A stretch of DNA of 41,043 nucleotides, taken from contig CADEDU010000039.1 in the NCBI GenBank assembly GCA_902826155.1, positions 1-41,043 of the forward strand, written 5' to 3'. The position numbers were made by a program, and so were the translations under genes. Below are positions 25,851 through 34,279 of the stretch, piece by piece. Each line of letters opens with the position of its first letter. The first letter of the stretch is position 1. The DNA is from an uncultured beta proteobacterium. GTDB taxonomy: Bacteria; Pseudomonadota; Gammaproteobacteria; Burkholderiales; SG8-39. The notes beneath the pieces were generated by a model. That model had not been told where the DNA came from. It searched no databases and saw only the letters and a list, made by a program, of their open reading frames with translations.

Positions 25851-26804
25851 CTAGCTCCTCTGAATCCGTGGGTCGAGCGAGGTCTGCATCACGTCGACGG
25901 CGAGATTGAGCACGACGAAGAACATCGCCAGCACCAGGATCGTTCCCTGCAGCAGCGGCAGGTCGCGCTGGAAGATCGCATCGTTCAGCAGCAGGCCGGT
26001 ACCGGGCCAGGCGAACACGGTCTCGATCAGGATCGAGCCGCCGAGCAGATAGCCAAGCTGGATGCCCATCACCGCGAGCGCAGTGGGCGCGGAGTTCTTA
26101 ACCACGTGCCGGAAGACGCCGAACTCCGAGAGCCCCTTGGCGCGCAGCCCGGCGATGAACTCCTGCGACAGGATCTCGGCCACCAGCGCCCGCACCGTGC
26201 GCGCGATGATGCCCATGGGAATCACCGACATGGTCACCGCCGGCAGGATCATGTGGCGCACGTGCTCCCAATTCCACTTCCACGCCTCCGATCCACCGGG
26301 GCCCGCGCCGGTGGGCGGCAGCCAACCGAGCGTCGCCGCGAAGATGATCACCAGCACCATGCCCAGCCAATAGTGCGGCACCGACACGCCGAACACCGAT
26401 AAGAGCGATGCGGTCTTGTCGATCCAGGTGTCGCGGAAGTAGCCGGCCACGAATCCGAACAGCGTGCCCAGCATGAAGCCGATGAACGTCGCCAGCGCCG
26501 CGAGCATGAGCGTGTTGCCCACCGCCTTGCCGACTTCGAGCACCACCGGACGACCGGTGCGGATCGAGCTGCCGAGATCGCCCTGCACCGCGCGCCACAG
26601 CCAGCGCAGGAATTGCTCGGGGTACGACCGATCGAACCCGTAGAGCACCATCATCTGTTCCTTGAGCGCCTGCGATGCGTCGGGCGGCAGCACCGACACC
26701 AGCGGATCGCCCGGGGCCAGGTGCACGAGCGCGAAGCACACCAGCGCCACCCCGAACATGATCGGCACGGTGTAGACGAAGCGCTTGGCAAGATAGACGA
26801 GCAT
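25851..26804 (-). CDS. Dpp/Opp-type ABC transporter permease (DppB-like)
   Basis: Inner-membrane permease, 317 residues, of the DppB/OppB type. First membrane helix VYTVPIMFGVALVCFALVHL, then APGDP, a typical DppB feature. The periplasmic region contains FLRWLWRAVQGDLGSSIRTG, and the ATPase-contact loop reads EFIAGLRAKGLSEFGVFRH. It follows the binding-protein gene by 135 bases with no obvious promoter or terminator and is probably in the same transcript. Confidence 0.94.
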   Translation of the reverse strand: MLVYLAKRFVYTVPIMFGVALVCFALVHLAPGDPLVSVLPPDASQALKEQMMVLYGFDRSYPEQFLRWLWRAVQGDLGSSIRTGRPVVLEVGKAVGNTLMLAALATFIGFMLGTLFGFVAGYFRDTWIDKTASLLSVFGVSVPHYWLGMVLVIIFAATLGWLPPTGAGPGGSEAWKWNWEHVRHMILPAVTMSVIPMGIIARTVRALVAEILSQEFIAGLRAKGLSEFGVFRHVVKNSAPTALAVMGIQLGYLLGGSILIETVFAWPGTGLLLNDAIFQRDLPLLQGTILVLAMFFVVLNLAVDVMQTSLDPRIQRS

Positions 26805-26939
26805 GCGGGCCTGGTGACGGGTCTGACAGTTGTGTCTGTTCTATCGGTGGTGAACGCGTGGCGGCGGATCAGCTTACGCGAGACGCATGGTCGATGCCGG
26901 TGGATGGGTCGCGTTCGTACGAGCCTAGTGCGTGCCGCC

Positions 26940-28559
26940 TCAGCCCACCAGCACCGGCGTGAGGTCCTGGAACCAGTTCTGCGCCTGGACGAAGCCTTTC
27001 ACCCGCGGCGACAGCGCGCGCGGATTCACATCGTGCGCGACGAACAGGAACAGCGCATCGTTGACGATCTTCTCGTGCGCGCGCTGCACCGCCTGCTCCT
27101 GTGCTTTCGGCTCGAACGTGGTGCGGATCGCGGCGAACAGCTTGTCCAACTCCGCGTCGGCGTAGTAACCCCAGTTGGTGCCCGTGGGAGGAAACAGGCT
27201 CGAATCGAGATGGCGGATCAGTGCGGTGAACGGATCCTGACTGAAGTACGAGCTGTTGGTGGAGTGCGCGCCGCGCGAGCTCGCGTCCTTAGCCCCGGCG
27301 CGCCACGATGCGAGCAGCGCATTCCACTCCATCACCTCGAAGTCGACCTTGATGCCGATCGCGGCGAGGTTCTGCTGGATCAGCTCGTTCATGGGCAGCG
27401 GCTGCATCTGCCCCGACCCCGAGGGAGAGATGATCGCCTTGACCGAGAGCGGCTTCTTCGGTCCGTAGCCGACCTCATTCATCAGTTTGGTCGCGGCGGC
27501 CACGTCGTACTTCACGTCGAACGCGGGCTTGCCGAACCACTGGCTGGTGGGCGGCACCATGCCTTTGGCCGGCACCATCAATCCGCCGAGCAGCGTCTTC
27601 ATTCCTTCGCGGTCGATCGCCAGGTTGGCGGCGCGTCGCACGCGGATGTCGTTCCAGGGGCTGCCTGGCACGCGGCTGAAGTGCCACGGCCAGTTGTGCG
27701 GATAGACGTTGGTGACGATCTGCATGCCGGCCTTGCGCAACGAGTCGAGCGCATCGGGCGGAGGCGCTTCGATCCAGTCGACCTGCCCGCCGCGCAATGC
27801 CGCCACGCGCGTGTTCGACTCGGGCATCGGCAGCAGCACCAGCCGGTCGGACTTGGGCACGCGCGCCTTGTCCCAGTAGTTCGAATTGCGCATCAGTTCC
27901 AGCCGCTCGCGCGGCACGAATCGATCGAAACGCCACGGTCCGGTGCCCGACGGATTCTTCACGAACGCATCCCAGTTGCGGCCAGCCTCTTCCCAGCGTG
28001 CGCGGCTCGACATGACGATCCACGCCACGCCGTACGGCAGCAGCGCATCAGGCGCGTTGGTGACGATCTCGAGCGTCATCGGATCGATCGCGCGATAGCT
28101 CTTCACGCCCGGGATGCGGCTGCGTCCTTGCGCGGCCTGGCGCCGGTCGAACTGCGGCGAATCCTCCTTGAGCAGCTTCTCGAAGTTCCAGACGGCAACG
28201 TTCGCGTCGAACGTGGAACCGTCGTGAAAGCGCACGCCTTCGCGGATCTTGAACAGCCAGCGCGTCGGGTTGGCCGGATCGACGTTCCAGCTCGTGGCCA
28301 GGCCCGGCGCGAGACGCGAGGCCTGCGTGGCTGACGACAGATCCCACAGCACCAGGCTGTCGAACATGGTGTAGCCGACGAAGCGCATGCCCTCGGCGCC
28401 CTGGTCGGTCTGACCGTTGGGGATCGGCACGTCGGCGGCGGTCATCGCTACGCGCAGCGTGCTCGCGCCCTGCGCATGGACGAGCGAAGGATCGATCGCA
28501 CCGCCCGCCGTCAGTGCCGCCCCCGCTGCCAGGAAGTCCCGCCGGTTCATCGTAGACAT
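26940..28559 (-). CDS. ABC transporter substrate-binding protein, family 5 (DppA-like), Tat-type signal
   Basis: Peptide/nickel-type solute-binding protein, 539 residues. The N-terminus MSTMNRRDFLAAGAAL carries a twin-arginine motif followed by a hydrophobic stretch, suggesting Tat export in folded form. The family 5 core includes GLATSWNVD, KIREGVRFHDGSTFDA, TGPWRFDRFVPRERLELMRN and NIRVRRAANLAIDRE-like sequence (read NDIRVRRAANLAID). The ATG at 28559 has a strong GAGGAGG nine bases upstream. It heads the ABC/MATE/hydrolase/CoxL/Bug operon and diverges from the racemase gene across 75 bases. It is closely related to the binding protein at 29546-31192. The ligand may be a peptide, opine or other organic compound. 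Confidence 0.92.
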   Translation of the reverse strand: MSTMNRRDFLAAGAALTAGGAIDPSLVHAQGASTLRVAMTAADVPIPNGQTDQGAEGMRFVGYTMFDSLVLWDLSSATQASRLAPGLATSWNVDPANPTRWLFKIREGVRFHDGSTFDANVAVWNFEKLLKEDSPQFDRRQAAQGRSRIPGVKSYRAIDPMTLEIVTNAPDALLPYGVAWIVMSSRARWEEAGRNWDAFVKNPSGTGPWRFDRFVPRERLELMRNSNYWDKARVPKSDRLVLLPMPESNTRVAALRGGQVDWIEAPPPDALDSLRKAGMQIVTNVYPHNWPWHFSRVPGSPWNDIRVRRAANLAIDREGMKTLLGGLMVPAKGMVPPTSQWFGKPAFDVKYDVAAATKLMNEVGYGPKKPLSVKAIISPSGSGQMQPLPMNELIQQNLAAIGIKVDFEVMEWNALLASWRAGAKDASSRGAHSTNSSYFSQDPFTALIRHLDSSLFPPTGTNWGYYADAELDKLFAAIRTTFEPKAQEQAVQRAHEKIVNDALFLFVAHDVNPRALSPRVKGFVQAQNWFQDLTPVLVG

Positions 28560-28634
28560 GGTTCAGATCCTCCTCGCACGCTGTGGCAAAAAATGGAATG
28601 CTTGCGCGCCTGTGAACTTCGATCGAGTGTGCCC

Positions 28635-29378
28635 ATGAAGCTGCTGCTGATCAATCCGAACACGAGCGCATCGATTACCGATGTGGTGCTCGCCGCGGCC
28701 CGCAACTTCGCTGCGCCGGGCACCACGATCACGGGTGCAACCGGGCGCTTCGGGACGCGCTACATCGTCACTCGGGCGGCCGGCGCGATCGCCGCGCACG
28801 CGGCGCTCGATGCCTACGCCGAACATGGCGCGGACGCCGACGCGGTGCTGCTCGCCTGTTTCGGCGATCCGGGTCTCATGGGCCTGAAAGAACTCGCGCA
28901 TCAACCCGTGATCGGCATGGCGGAAGCTTCGTGCCTGCTCGCGGCAACGCTTGGCCGCAGATTCGCGATCGTCACCGGCGGAACCCGCTGGGGACCGATG
29001 CTCGAAGAGTTCGTCGCATCGATCGGCCTGTCGGCGAAGCTCGCGGCGGTAAAAACCGTGGCCCCGAGCGGCGCCGACATTGCGCGCGACCCGGACCGCT
29101 CGCTCGCCCTGCTCGCCGATGCGTGCAACGCCGCCGTACGCGACGACGGCGCCGATGCAGTCATTCTCGGAGGTGCCGGCCTGGCGGGCCTGGCCTCGCG
29201 GATCGCTCATCGCGTGCCCGTGCCCTTGATCGACAGTGTCGCTGCCGCGGTCAAGGCCGCCGAAGCGCTGGCCGCACTCAAGCCGGTCAAATCACGCGAG
29301 GGTTCGTTCGCAGCCACGACGCCGGTCGAAACGGTAGGCCTCGCGACTGCGCTGGCAGCGAAGATGGAAGGGCGCTAG
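28635..29378 (+). CDS. Asp/Glu/hydantoin racemase-family protein with one catalytic Cys
   Basis: Aspartate/glutamate racemase superfamily protein, 247 residues, closest to hydantoin/allantoin racemases. The opening MKLLLINPNTSASIT is typical. The first catalytic cysteine is present (Cys75 in LLACFGDPG). At the second site, where racemases have a Cys in an LGCAG-type motif, this protein has LGGAGLAGL (Gly180). A two-base racemisation mechanism is therefore doubtful. Arylmalonate decarboxylase in the same superfamily also works with one cysteine, but with the opposite one. The ATG at 28635 matches the family N-terminus. Divergent from the ABC operon, it may process the imported compound. Reaction unknown. 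Confidence 0.87.
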   Translation: MKLLLINPNTSASITDVVLAAARNFAAPGTTITGATGRFGTRYIVTRAAGAIAAHAALDAYAEHGADADAVLLACFGDPGLMGLKELAHQPVIGMAEASCLLAATLGRRFAIVTGGTRWGPMLEEFVASIGLSAKLAAVKTVAPSGADIARDPDRSLALLADACNAAVRDDGADAVILGGAGLAGLASRIAHRVPVPLIDSVAAAVKAAEALAALKPVKSREGSFAATTPVETVGLATALAAKMEGR

Positions 29379-29400
29379 TTTCGCTACGGCCAAAAGCAAG

Positions 29401-29525
29401 CCGCAGATGTCGCAGATTTCCGCGGATGCTCGTCGTTGCCACGCACGAGTCCGGCGTTGGAGTGAACTGCTCACGCGTCAATCGAAGCGCGCTCCCCATG
29501 CGTCAATCTGCGAAATCCGTGGCTG
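29401..29525. repeat. Imperfect inverted repeat of the 'ATCTGCG-AAATCCG' type
   Basis: The left arm (29401-29427) contains tgtcgcagatttccgcgga and the right arm (29502-29525) contains aatctgcgaaatccgtgg. They are inverted relative to each other around the shared core AATCTGCGA, separated by about 75 bases. They fill the gap between the convergent racemase and binding-protein genes. The phrase resembles dispersed intergenic repeats seen in many bacterial genomes. No gene is supported in this 167-base gap. Confidence 0.35.
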
Positions 29526-29545
29526 CCTCGGCAGTACGCGTTACC

Positions 29546-31192
29546 TCACTGCACCGAAACCGGTGCCAGATCGATGAACCAGCTCTTGGGCTGGACCACG
29601 CCCTTCACCTTGGCACTCATCGCCCGCGGGCCGACGTCGTGCGCCACCCACAGGAACGGCGCCTCCTCGACGATTCGTGCATGCAGCCGCGCCAGCGCCG
29701 CGTCGCGACCCTTGTCGTCGAAGGTGGTACGCGCCTTCATGATCAGCTCGTCGAATTCGGCGTTGCCGAAGTAACCCCAGTTGTTCGACACCGGCGGGAA
29801 GGTCTTGGTGGAGGTGAAACGCACCATCGCGAAGAACGGATCCATCGCCGCAAACGTCACGTTGGTGGCGTGCGCGCCGCGCGATTTCGGATCCTTCGCG
29901 CCTTCGCGCCAGTTGGTGAACAGCGCGTTCCACTCGATCACATCCAGCTCGACGTCGAAGTAGCACGCGCGGAGCGCCTGCTGCAGCCACTCGTTCATCG
30001 CGACCGGCTGCATCTGACCCGAGCCCGATGCCGAGGTGATGGTCTTCACCTTGAGGCGCTTGCTGGCGCCGTAGCCCGCATCGCTCATCAGCTTCTGCGC
30101 GGCCTTGATGTCGTACTTGATCTCGAACTTAGGATTGCCCCACCACGGATGTCCCGGGCCGACCGTGCCCTTCGGAACTTCCATCAGGCCGCCCAGGGCC
30201 TGCTTGAGCTCGTCGCGGTTGATGCACAGATTCGCCGCATGACGCACGCGCTTGTCGAGCCACGGCGATCCGTCGGCGAACGAGAACTGCCACGGCCACA
30301 CGTGCGGCTGGGCGTTGCTGTAGAGCACGAAGCCCTTCTGCTTGATCTGCGCCACCGCATCGGGCGCCGGATTCTCGATCCAGTCGACCTGCCCGGAGAG
30401 CAGTGCGGCGGTACGCGCACTCGCCTCAGGCATCGGCACCAGCACCACGCGATCGACCTGCGGCCGGCGCTTTGCGTCCCAGTACGTCGCGTTCTTCACG
30501 TACTCGACGCGCTCGCGCGGCGTGAACTTGGCCATCTTGAACGGGCCCGAGCCCGACGCATCGGCGGCGAACGCGGCCCACGCCTGCTTGGCGCGCTCAG
30601 CCGGATCGGACACGCTGCCCAGCGCGTCCCACTTCTTCTGCCAGTGCGCGGGCGATGCGATGAACAGGTTCGTGAGGTTGAGCGGCAGGAAGCTGTCGGG
30701 CTCCTTGGTGGTCAGCTCGACGGTGTAGTCGTCGATCTTGCGCGCCGACACCAGGTTGGGCATGCGCGAGACCGTCACGCCGATCTGATCGGGCGCGAAA
30801 TGACGCGCGTCTTTCTTCAGCACCTTCTCGACGTTCCAGACGATCGCGTCGGCCTTCAGGTCGGAGCCGTCGTGGAACTTCACGCCCTGGCGCAGCTTGA
30901 AGACCCACTTGGTCTTGTCCTTGTCGTCGGTCTTCCACTCGGTGGCCAGGCCGGGAATCACGACGCTCGCCTTGTCGACCGAGGACAGATCCCAGTGCGT
31001 GAGGGCATCGAACAACGGAATGCCGGTGAAGCGGTTGCCTTCGAAGCCCTGATCGGGCTGGCCGTTGGTCTTGGGGATGTCGGCTGCGGTCATCGCGATG
31101 CGCAGCGTCTTTTCCTGCGCTAACGCGGCGCTCGACAAGCACAGCGCGCTGACGATCGCGGCAATGCGGATCGTGGTGTTTCTGGAATGCAT
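29546..31192 (-). CDS. ABC transporter substrate-binding protein, family 5 (second, unpaired)
   Basis: Peptide/nickel-type binding protein, 548 residues, with a Sec-type signal (IAAIVSALCLSSAALAQ). The mature start TLRIAMTAADIP-NGQ-DQG is shared almost word for word with the binding protein at 26940, and the two align throughout (FKLRQGVKFHDGS, FTPRERVEYVKN, RVRHAANLCINRDE). The signals differ: Sec here, Tat-like there. No permease or ATPase genes accompany this copy, so it may feed the neighbouring ABC importer with a different ligand. GAGAGGACC precedes the ATG at 31192. A candidate promoter lies at 31234-31262. Confidence 0.92.
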   Translation of the reverse strand: MHSRNTTIRIAAIVSALCLSSAALAQEKTLRIAMTAADIPKTNGQPDQGFEGNRFTGIPLFDALTHWDLSSVDKASVVIPGLATEWKTDDKDKTKWVFKLRQGVKFHDGSDLKADAIVWNVEKVLKKDARHFAPDQIGVTVSRMPNLVSARKIDDYTVELTTKEPDSFLPLNLTNLFIASPAHWQKKWDALGSVSDPAERAKQAWAAFAADASGSGPFKMAKFTPRERVEYVKNATYWDAKRRPQVDRVVLVPMPEASARTAALLSGQVDWIENPAPDAVAQIKQKGFVLYSNAQPHVWPWQFSFADGSPWLDKRVRHAANLCINRDELKQALGGLMEVPKGTVGPGHPWWGNPKFEIKYDIKAAQKLMSDAGYGASKRLKVKTITSASGSGQMQPVAMNEWLQQALRACYFDVELDVIEWNALFTNWREGAKDPKSRGAHATNVTFAAMDPFFAMVRFTSTKTFPPVSNNWGYFGNAEFDELIMKARTTFDDKGRDAALARLHARIVEEAPFLWVAHDVGPRAMSAKVKGVVQPKSWFIDLAPVSVQ

Positions 31193-31233
31193 GAGGTCCT
31201 CTCCTTCGCAAGCTCGTTGTCACAGCGGAGCGG

Positions 31234-31262
31234 ACTATACGCGCGCGCCACGCACACTTCCA
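31234..31262 (-). promoter_or_regulatory. Candidate sigma-70 promoter for the unpaired binding protein
   Basis: Minus-strand -10 hexamer TATAGT (31234-31239, five of six consensus bases), a 17-base spacer and a poor -35 TGGAAG (31257-31262). It would give a leader of about 35 bases before the ATG at 31192. The GC-rich spacer and weak -35 keep confidence low. Confidence 0.3.
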
Positions 31263-31308
31263 GTGCCCGCGCGCAACGGAAATCGCGTCGCACAATCAGG
31301 GTGCAACA

Positions 31309-31349
31309 CCCCCCAAGACCGACACCAGTTCGGTGCACGAAATGGGGGG
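31309..31349 (-). terminator. Nested hairpin after the acyl-CoA operon
   Basis: Outer stem of six C (31309-31314) with six G (31344-31349) and inner stem ACCGA/TCGGT (31318-31322 with 31330-31334) around CACCAGT. It begins ten bases after the crotonase stop, where the six-gene operon should end. The minus strand has TGTTGC after it, not a T-run. It overlaps an NtrC-like dyad (31321-31337). Confidence 0.4.
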
Positions 31350-31358
31350 CGCGCCGGG

Positions 31359-32108
31359 TCAGTCACGCATCGCGCGCGGCGCCTTTGCGACGCTCGTATT
31401 CGCGACGCTCGCCTGCGTGGCGATCACGGCCGCGCTCTCCAGATCGGCGCGGACTTGACGATTGATCCAGCGCTTGTTGGTTGCGAACGCCGCTTGGTCC
31501 AGCGCGGCAAGCGCTCGGGCGCGCGCCAGCGCGATCGAGGCAAGCGCATCGACCGCAGCAACCGCGTCGACCAGGCCAAGTGTCAACGCCTGGGCAGCAT
31601 CGATCGCTGCGCCCGTCTGCACGATGCGATGCAGCGCCGCGCGATGTACACGCGTTGCGAGCAAGGCCGCACCGATCGGCGTGGGCATGCCGTGCGCGAT
31701 CTCGGGCAGGCTGAAGCTTGCGGCATCGCTCGCGACGATCTCGTCCGCGGTAAGCGCCAGCATCCAGCCGCCACCGATCGCCTTGCCCCGCACCGCGCAT
31801 ACCACTGGCTTGGGATGATCGAGCAGCCGCGTCAGCGTGCGCATCAGCAGAGCGCGTCGCATGCCACCCGCTTCCACGCGCGGATGATCAGCGAATTCCT
31901 TCTGATCGGCGCCGGCACTGAACACGCGCTCGCCCGCCGCGGTGATGAGCACCGCGCGGATCGCGCCATCGTGTTCCGACGCATCGAGCGCCTCGACCAG
32001 TGCCGTCTGCATCGATTGATTCATCGCGTTCGCCACCGCAGGTCGATTGAGCGCGAGCACGAGGACTTCGCCGTCGCGATCGACAAGCAGTGCGGGTACG
32101 GCACTCAT
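31359..32108 (-). CDS. Crotonase-family enzyme (enoyl-CoA hydratase/isomerase-like)
   Basis: Crotonase-fold CoA enzyme, 249 residues. Oxyanion-hole segments are visible at FSAGADQKEF (about 63-72) and GKAIGGGWML (about 108-117). Of the two Glu used by hydratases, the later one is kept (Glu136 in SLPEIAHG). The earlier one, in the GGGCELA-type motif, is replaced by Met (GGGWMLA). A single Glu is more common in isomerases and other crotonase reactions, so hydratase activity is not secure. The start at 32108 overlaps the stop of the acyl-CoA synthetase gene (ATGA), which decides it. It is the last gene of a six-gene catabolic operon. Confidence 0.88.
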   Translation of the reverse strand: MSAVPALLVDRDGEVLVLALNRPAVANAMNQSMQTALVEALDASEHDGAIRAVLITAAGERVFSAGADQKEFADHPRVEAGGMRRALLMRTLTRLLDHPKPVVCAVRGKAIGGGWMLALTADEIVASDAASFSLPEIAHGMPTPIGAALLATRVHRAALHRIVQTGAAIDAAQALTLGLVDAVAAVDALASIALARARALAALDQAAFATNKRWINRQVRADLESAAVIATQASVANTSVAKAPRAMRD

Positions 32109-34252
32109 TTCGACGGGGCCACCTTGTCGTGAGACTGCCTCTCGATGACCGCCAGCGCATCGACCACGCGCACGCCCTTTCCGGCCGGAAATACGCAGAT
32201 CGGATTCACGTCGAGCTCGATGATCCGATCGGCGAAATCGAGGGCGAGCCACGACAAGCGAACGATGCAATCGGCCAATGCGGGTACATCGAGGGCCGGC
32301 CGCCCACGCACGCCTTGCAGCAGCGCCTTGCCTCGCAGCGACTCGAGCATCTCGATCGCATCGTGCTGCGCGAGCGGCGGCAGACGCAGGGCCACATCGT
32401 CGAGCACTTCAATGAAAACACCGCCCAGCCCGGCGGCGATCACCGGTCCGAACGTTACGTCGCGCGAAATGCCGACGAAGAACTCCGCCGCCCCATGCAC
32501 CATCTCCTGGACCAATACGCCGTCGAGCTGCAATCCCGGTCGCCAGGCGCGCGCCGCAGCCAACACTTCGTCATACGCCGCGCGGATAGCTGCTTCGCCG
32601 CGCACGCCCAGCCGGATCGCGCCGGCCTCGGTCTTGTGCGCGAGATCGGCCGATTGCGCCTTGAGCGCCACCGCGCCGCTCAGTTGGGCGGCATGACGCA
32701 CAGCCTCGTCCGGCGTCCGTGCCAGATGCTCGCGGGTAACCGGCAATCCGTAGCAGCGCAACAGGGCCTTCGTTCGGTACTCAGTGAGGATGCCCGTCGC
32801 ACTCTGCACGATGGCACTCGCCGCGACGCGATCGATGTCATCGGGCCGCGCTGCGGCAGGACGAGCGAGGCGCCTGCGCCCTTCGCCATAGACCATGGCT
32901 GCGTGGACCGCCCGCATGCATTGCGAAGCATCGCGATAGACCGCATGGCCATCGCGCACCAGCGTGCATGGGTCGAGCGCGGGATCGTCGGTGCATCCAC
33001 CCGACCACAGAATCGCCACCGGCTTCTCGCTCGCCTGCGACAGCGTGGCAATCGAGCGCACCTCGGCAGCGGGCGCGAGCGTGAGCACCGGCACGAACAC
33101 GTCGATGTTCGGATCGGCCAGCACCGCGCGGCCCACCACTTCGACGGTATCGGACCGACCGATCGCGGCGGCGGTGAGGTCAGTGGGATTCACCGCCGCA
33201 GTGAATCCGGGCAACGCTTCGCGCAGTGTCTGCTGCGTCGCCTCCGAGAACGCCGGCCATTCGATGCCACGCGCAGCACCCAGGTCGGCGAGCATCACCA
33301 GATTGCCGCCGGAGATCGATGCGGCGGCAGCGCGGTGACCACGCGGCCAGCGTCCGCGCCGCAGCAACATCGCCACCTCGTAAAGCTCGTTGCAGTCGTC
33401 GACGCGCACGATGCCCAGCTGGCGCAGGGCTGCATCGAACACTGCATCCGCACCGGTCAACGCGCCGGTGTGCGAGGCGGCGGCACGGCTGCCCGCTTCG
33501 GTGCGCCCCACCTTGACCATCACGATCGGCTTGTCGAGCGCCGCGGCGCGCCGGGCAAGCGCGGCGAGTTTTGCGCCATCGTCGATGCGTTCGGCCAACA
33601 GCAACACCACGCGCGTGGCCGCACTCTCCAACATGAACGCGGCGTAGTCGAGCAGGCTCAGGTCGGCATCGTTGCCGCAGCTCACCTGATAGCTGATGCC
33701 CAGACCCGCCTGCTGCGCGCGCCACATCGTATTCACCTGGCCCGCGCCGCCGGAATGGCTGGCGATCGCGATATCCCCGGCGGGGCGTACCGGGCCGTTG
33801 ATCGAGGCGGTGGACGTGAGCGCGAAGCGATCGACGAAATTGATGAGCCCGTTGCAGTTGGGCCCCATCACCCGCAGCGACGATCGATGCGCGATCTCGG
33901 TAGTGCGCCATTGCAGCGCGCGGCCCTGCTTCGTCCCCGGTTCCGCGAACCCGGCGGAAAACACCGTGGCGAACGGCACGCCAAGCGTCACGCACGCTTC
34001 GAGCGCTTCGGGCACGCGCGCGGCTGGCAGCACGATGCCGACATGATCGGGCGTCTGCGGCAGATCGCCGAGCGACGCATAGCAGCGCAGACCGAAGATC
34101 TCGCCGCGGTTCGGATTGACCGGATAGATCGGGCCGCGATAGCCGAAATCGACCAGCTGGCGCATCGCCCGCCCGCCGAACTTGCCCAGGTCTTCGGTCG
34201 CGCCAACGAGCGCCACGCTGCGCGGCGCGAAGAACCGATCGAGGGCGTGCAT
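32105..34252 (-). CDS. NDP-forming acyl-CoA synthetase (acetyl-CoA synthetase ADP-forming family)
   Basis: Single-chain acyl-CoA synthetase of the ADP-forming type, 715 residues. The CoA-binding Rossmann domain begins FFAPRSVALVGATE (about 7-20). The succinyl-CoA-ligase-like domain holds the phosphorylated His in AAASHTGAL (about His261). A C-terminal ATP-grasp domain starts near GILTEYRTKALLRCYGLPV and includes VALKAQSADLAHKTEAGAIRLG. It activates a carboxylic acid to its CoA ester while interconverting NTP and NDP, reversible unlike AMP-forming ligases. The joint with the crotonase is an overlap, and the Bug gene lies 27 bases upstream. Acid specificity cannot be read. Confidence 0.92.
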   Translation of the reverse strand: MHALDRFFAPRSVALVGATEDLGKFGGRAMRQLVDFGYRGPIYPVNPNRGEIFGLRCYASLGDLPQTPDHVGIVLPAARVPEALEACVTLGVPFATVFSAGFAEPGTKQGRALQWRTTEIAHRSSLRVMGPNCNGLINFVDRFALTSTASINGPVRPAGDIAIASHSGGAGQVNTMWRAQQAGLGISYQVSCGNDADLSLLDYAAFMLESAATRVVLLLAERIDDGAKLAALARRAAALDKPIVMVKVGRTEAGSRAAASHTGALTGADAVFDAALRQLGIVRVDDCNELYEVAMLLRRGRWPRGHRAAAASISGGNLVMLADLGAARGIEWPAFSEATQQTLREALPGFTAAVNPTDLTAAAIGRSDTVEVVGRAVLADPNIDVFVPVLTLAPAAEVRSIATLSQASEKPVAILWSGGCTDDPALDPCTLVRDGHAVYRDASQCMRAVHAAMVYGEGRRRLARPAAARPDDIDRVAASAIVQSATGILTEYRTKALLRCYGLPVTREHLARTPDEAVRHAAQLSGAVALKAQSADLAHKTEAGAIRLGVRGEAAIRAAYDEVLAAARAWRPGLQLDGVLVQEMVHGAAEFFVGISRDVTFGPVIAAGLGGVFIEVLDDVALRLPPLAQHDAIEMLESLRGKALLQGVRGRPALDVPALADCIVRLSWLALDFADRIIELDVNPICVFPAGKGVRVVDALAVIERQSHDKVAPSK

Positions 34253-34279
34253 GCCGGGAGCGTGCTGCGTCGATGCGCT

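Noticed and set aside
28560..28634. Possible sigma-54 promoter (tggcaaaaaatggaatgc) between the ABC operon and the racemase gene.
   Set aside because: The distance between the GG and GC elements is 13 bases, not the required 10, on the plus strand, and no better fit exists on the minus strand.
29379..29545. CRISPR-like array suggested by the repeated AATCTGCGA phrase.
   Set aside because: Only two imperfect, inverted copies are present, with no regular spacers and no cas genes.
28931..31123. A 730-codon open frame on the plus strand.
   Set aside because: It starts out of frame inside the racemase gene and then runs antisense to the binding-protein gene. Composition is that of a shadow frame and no motif is visible.
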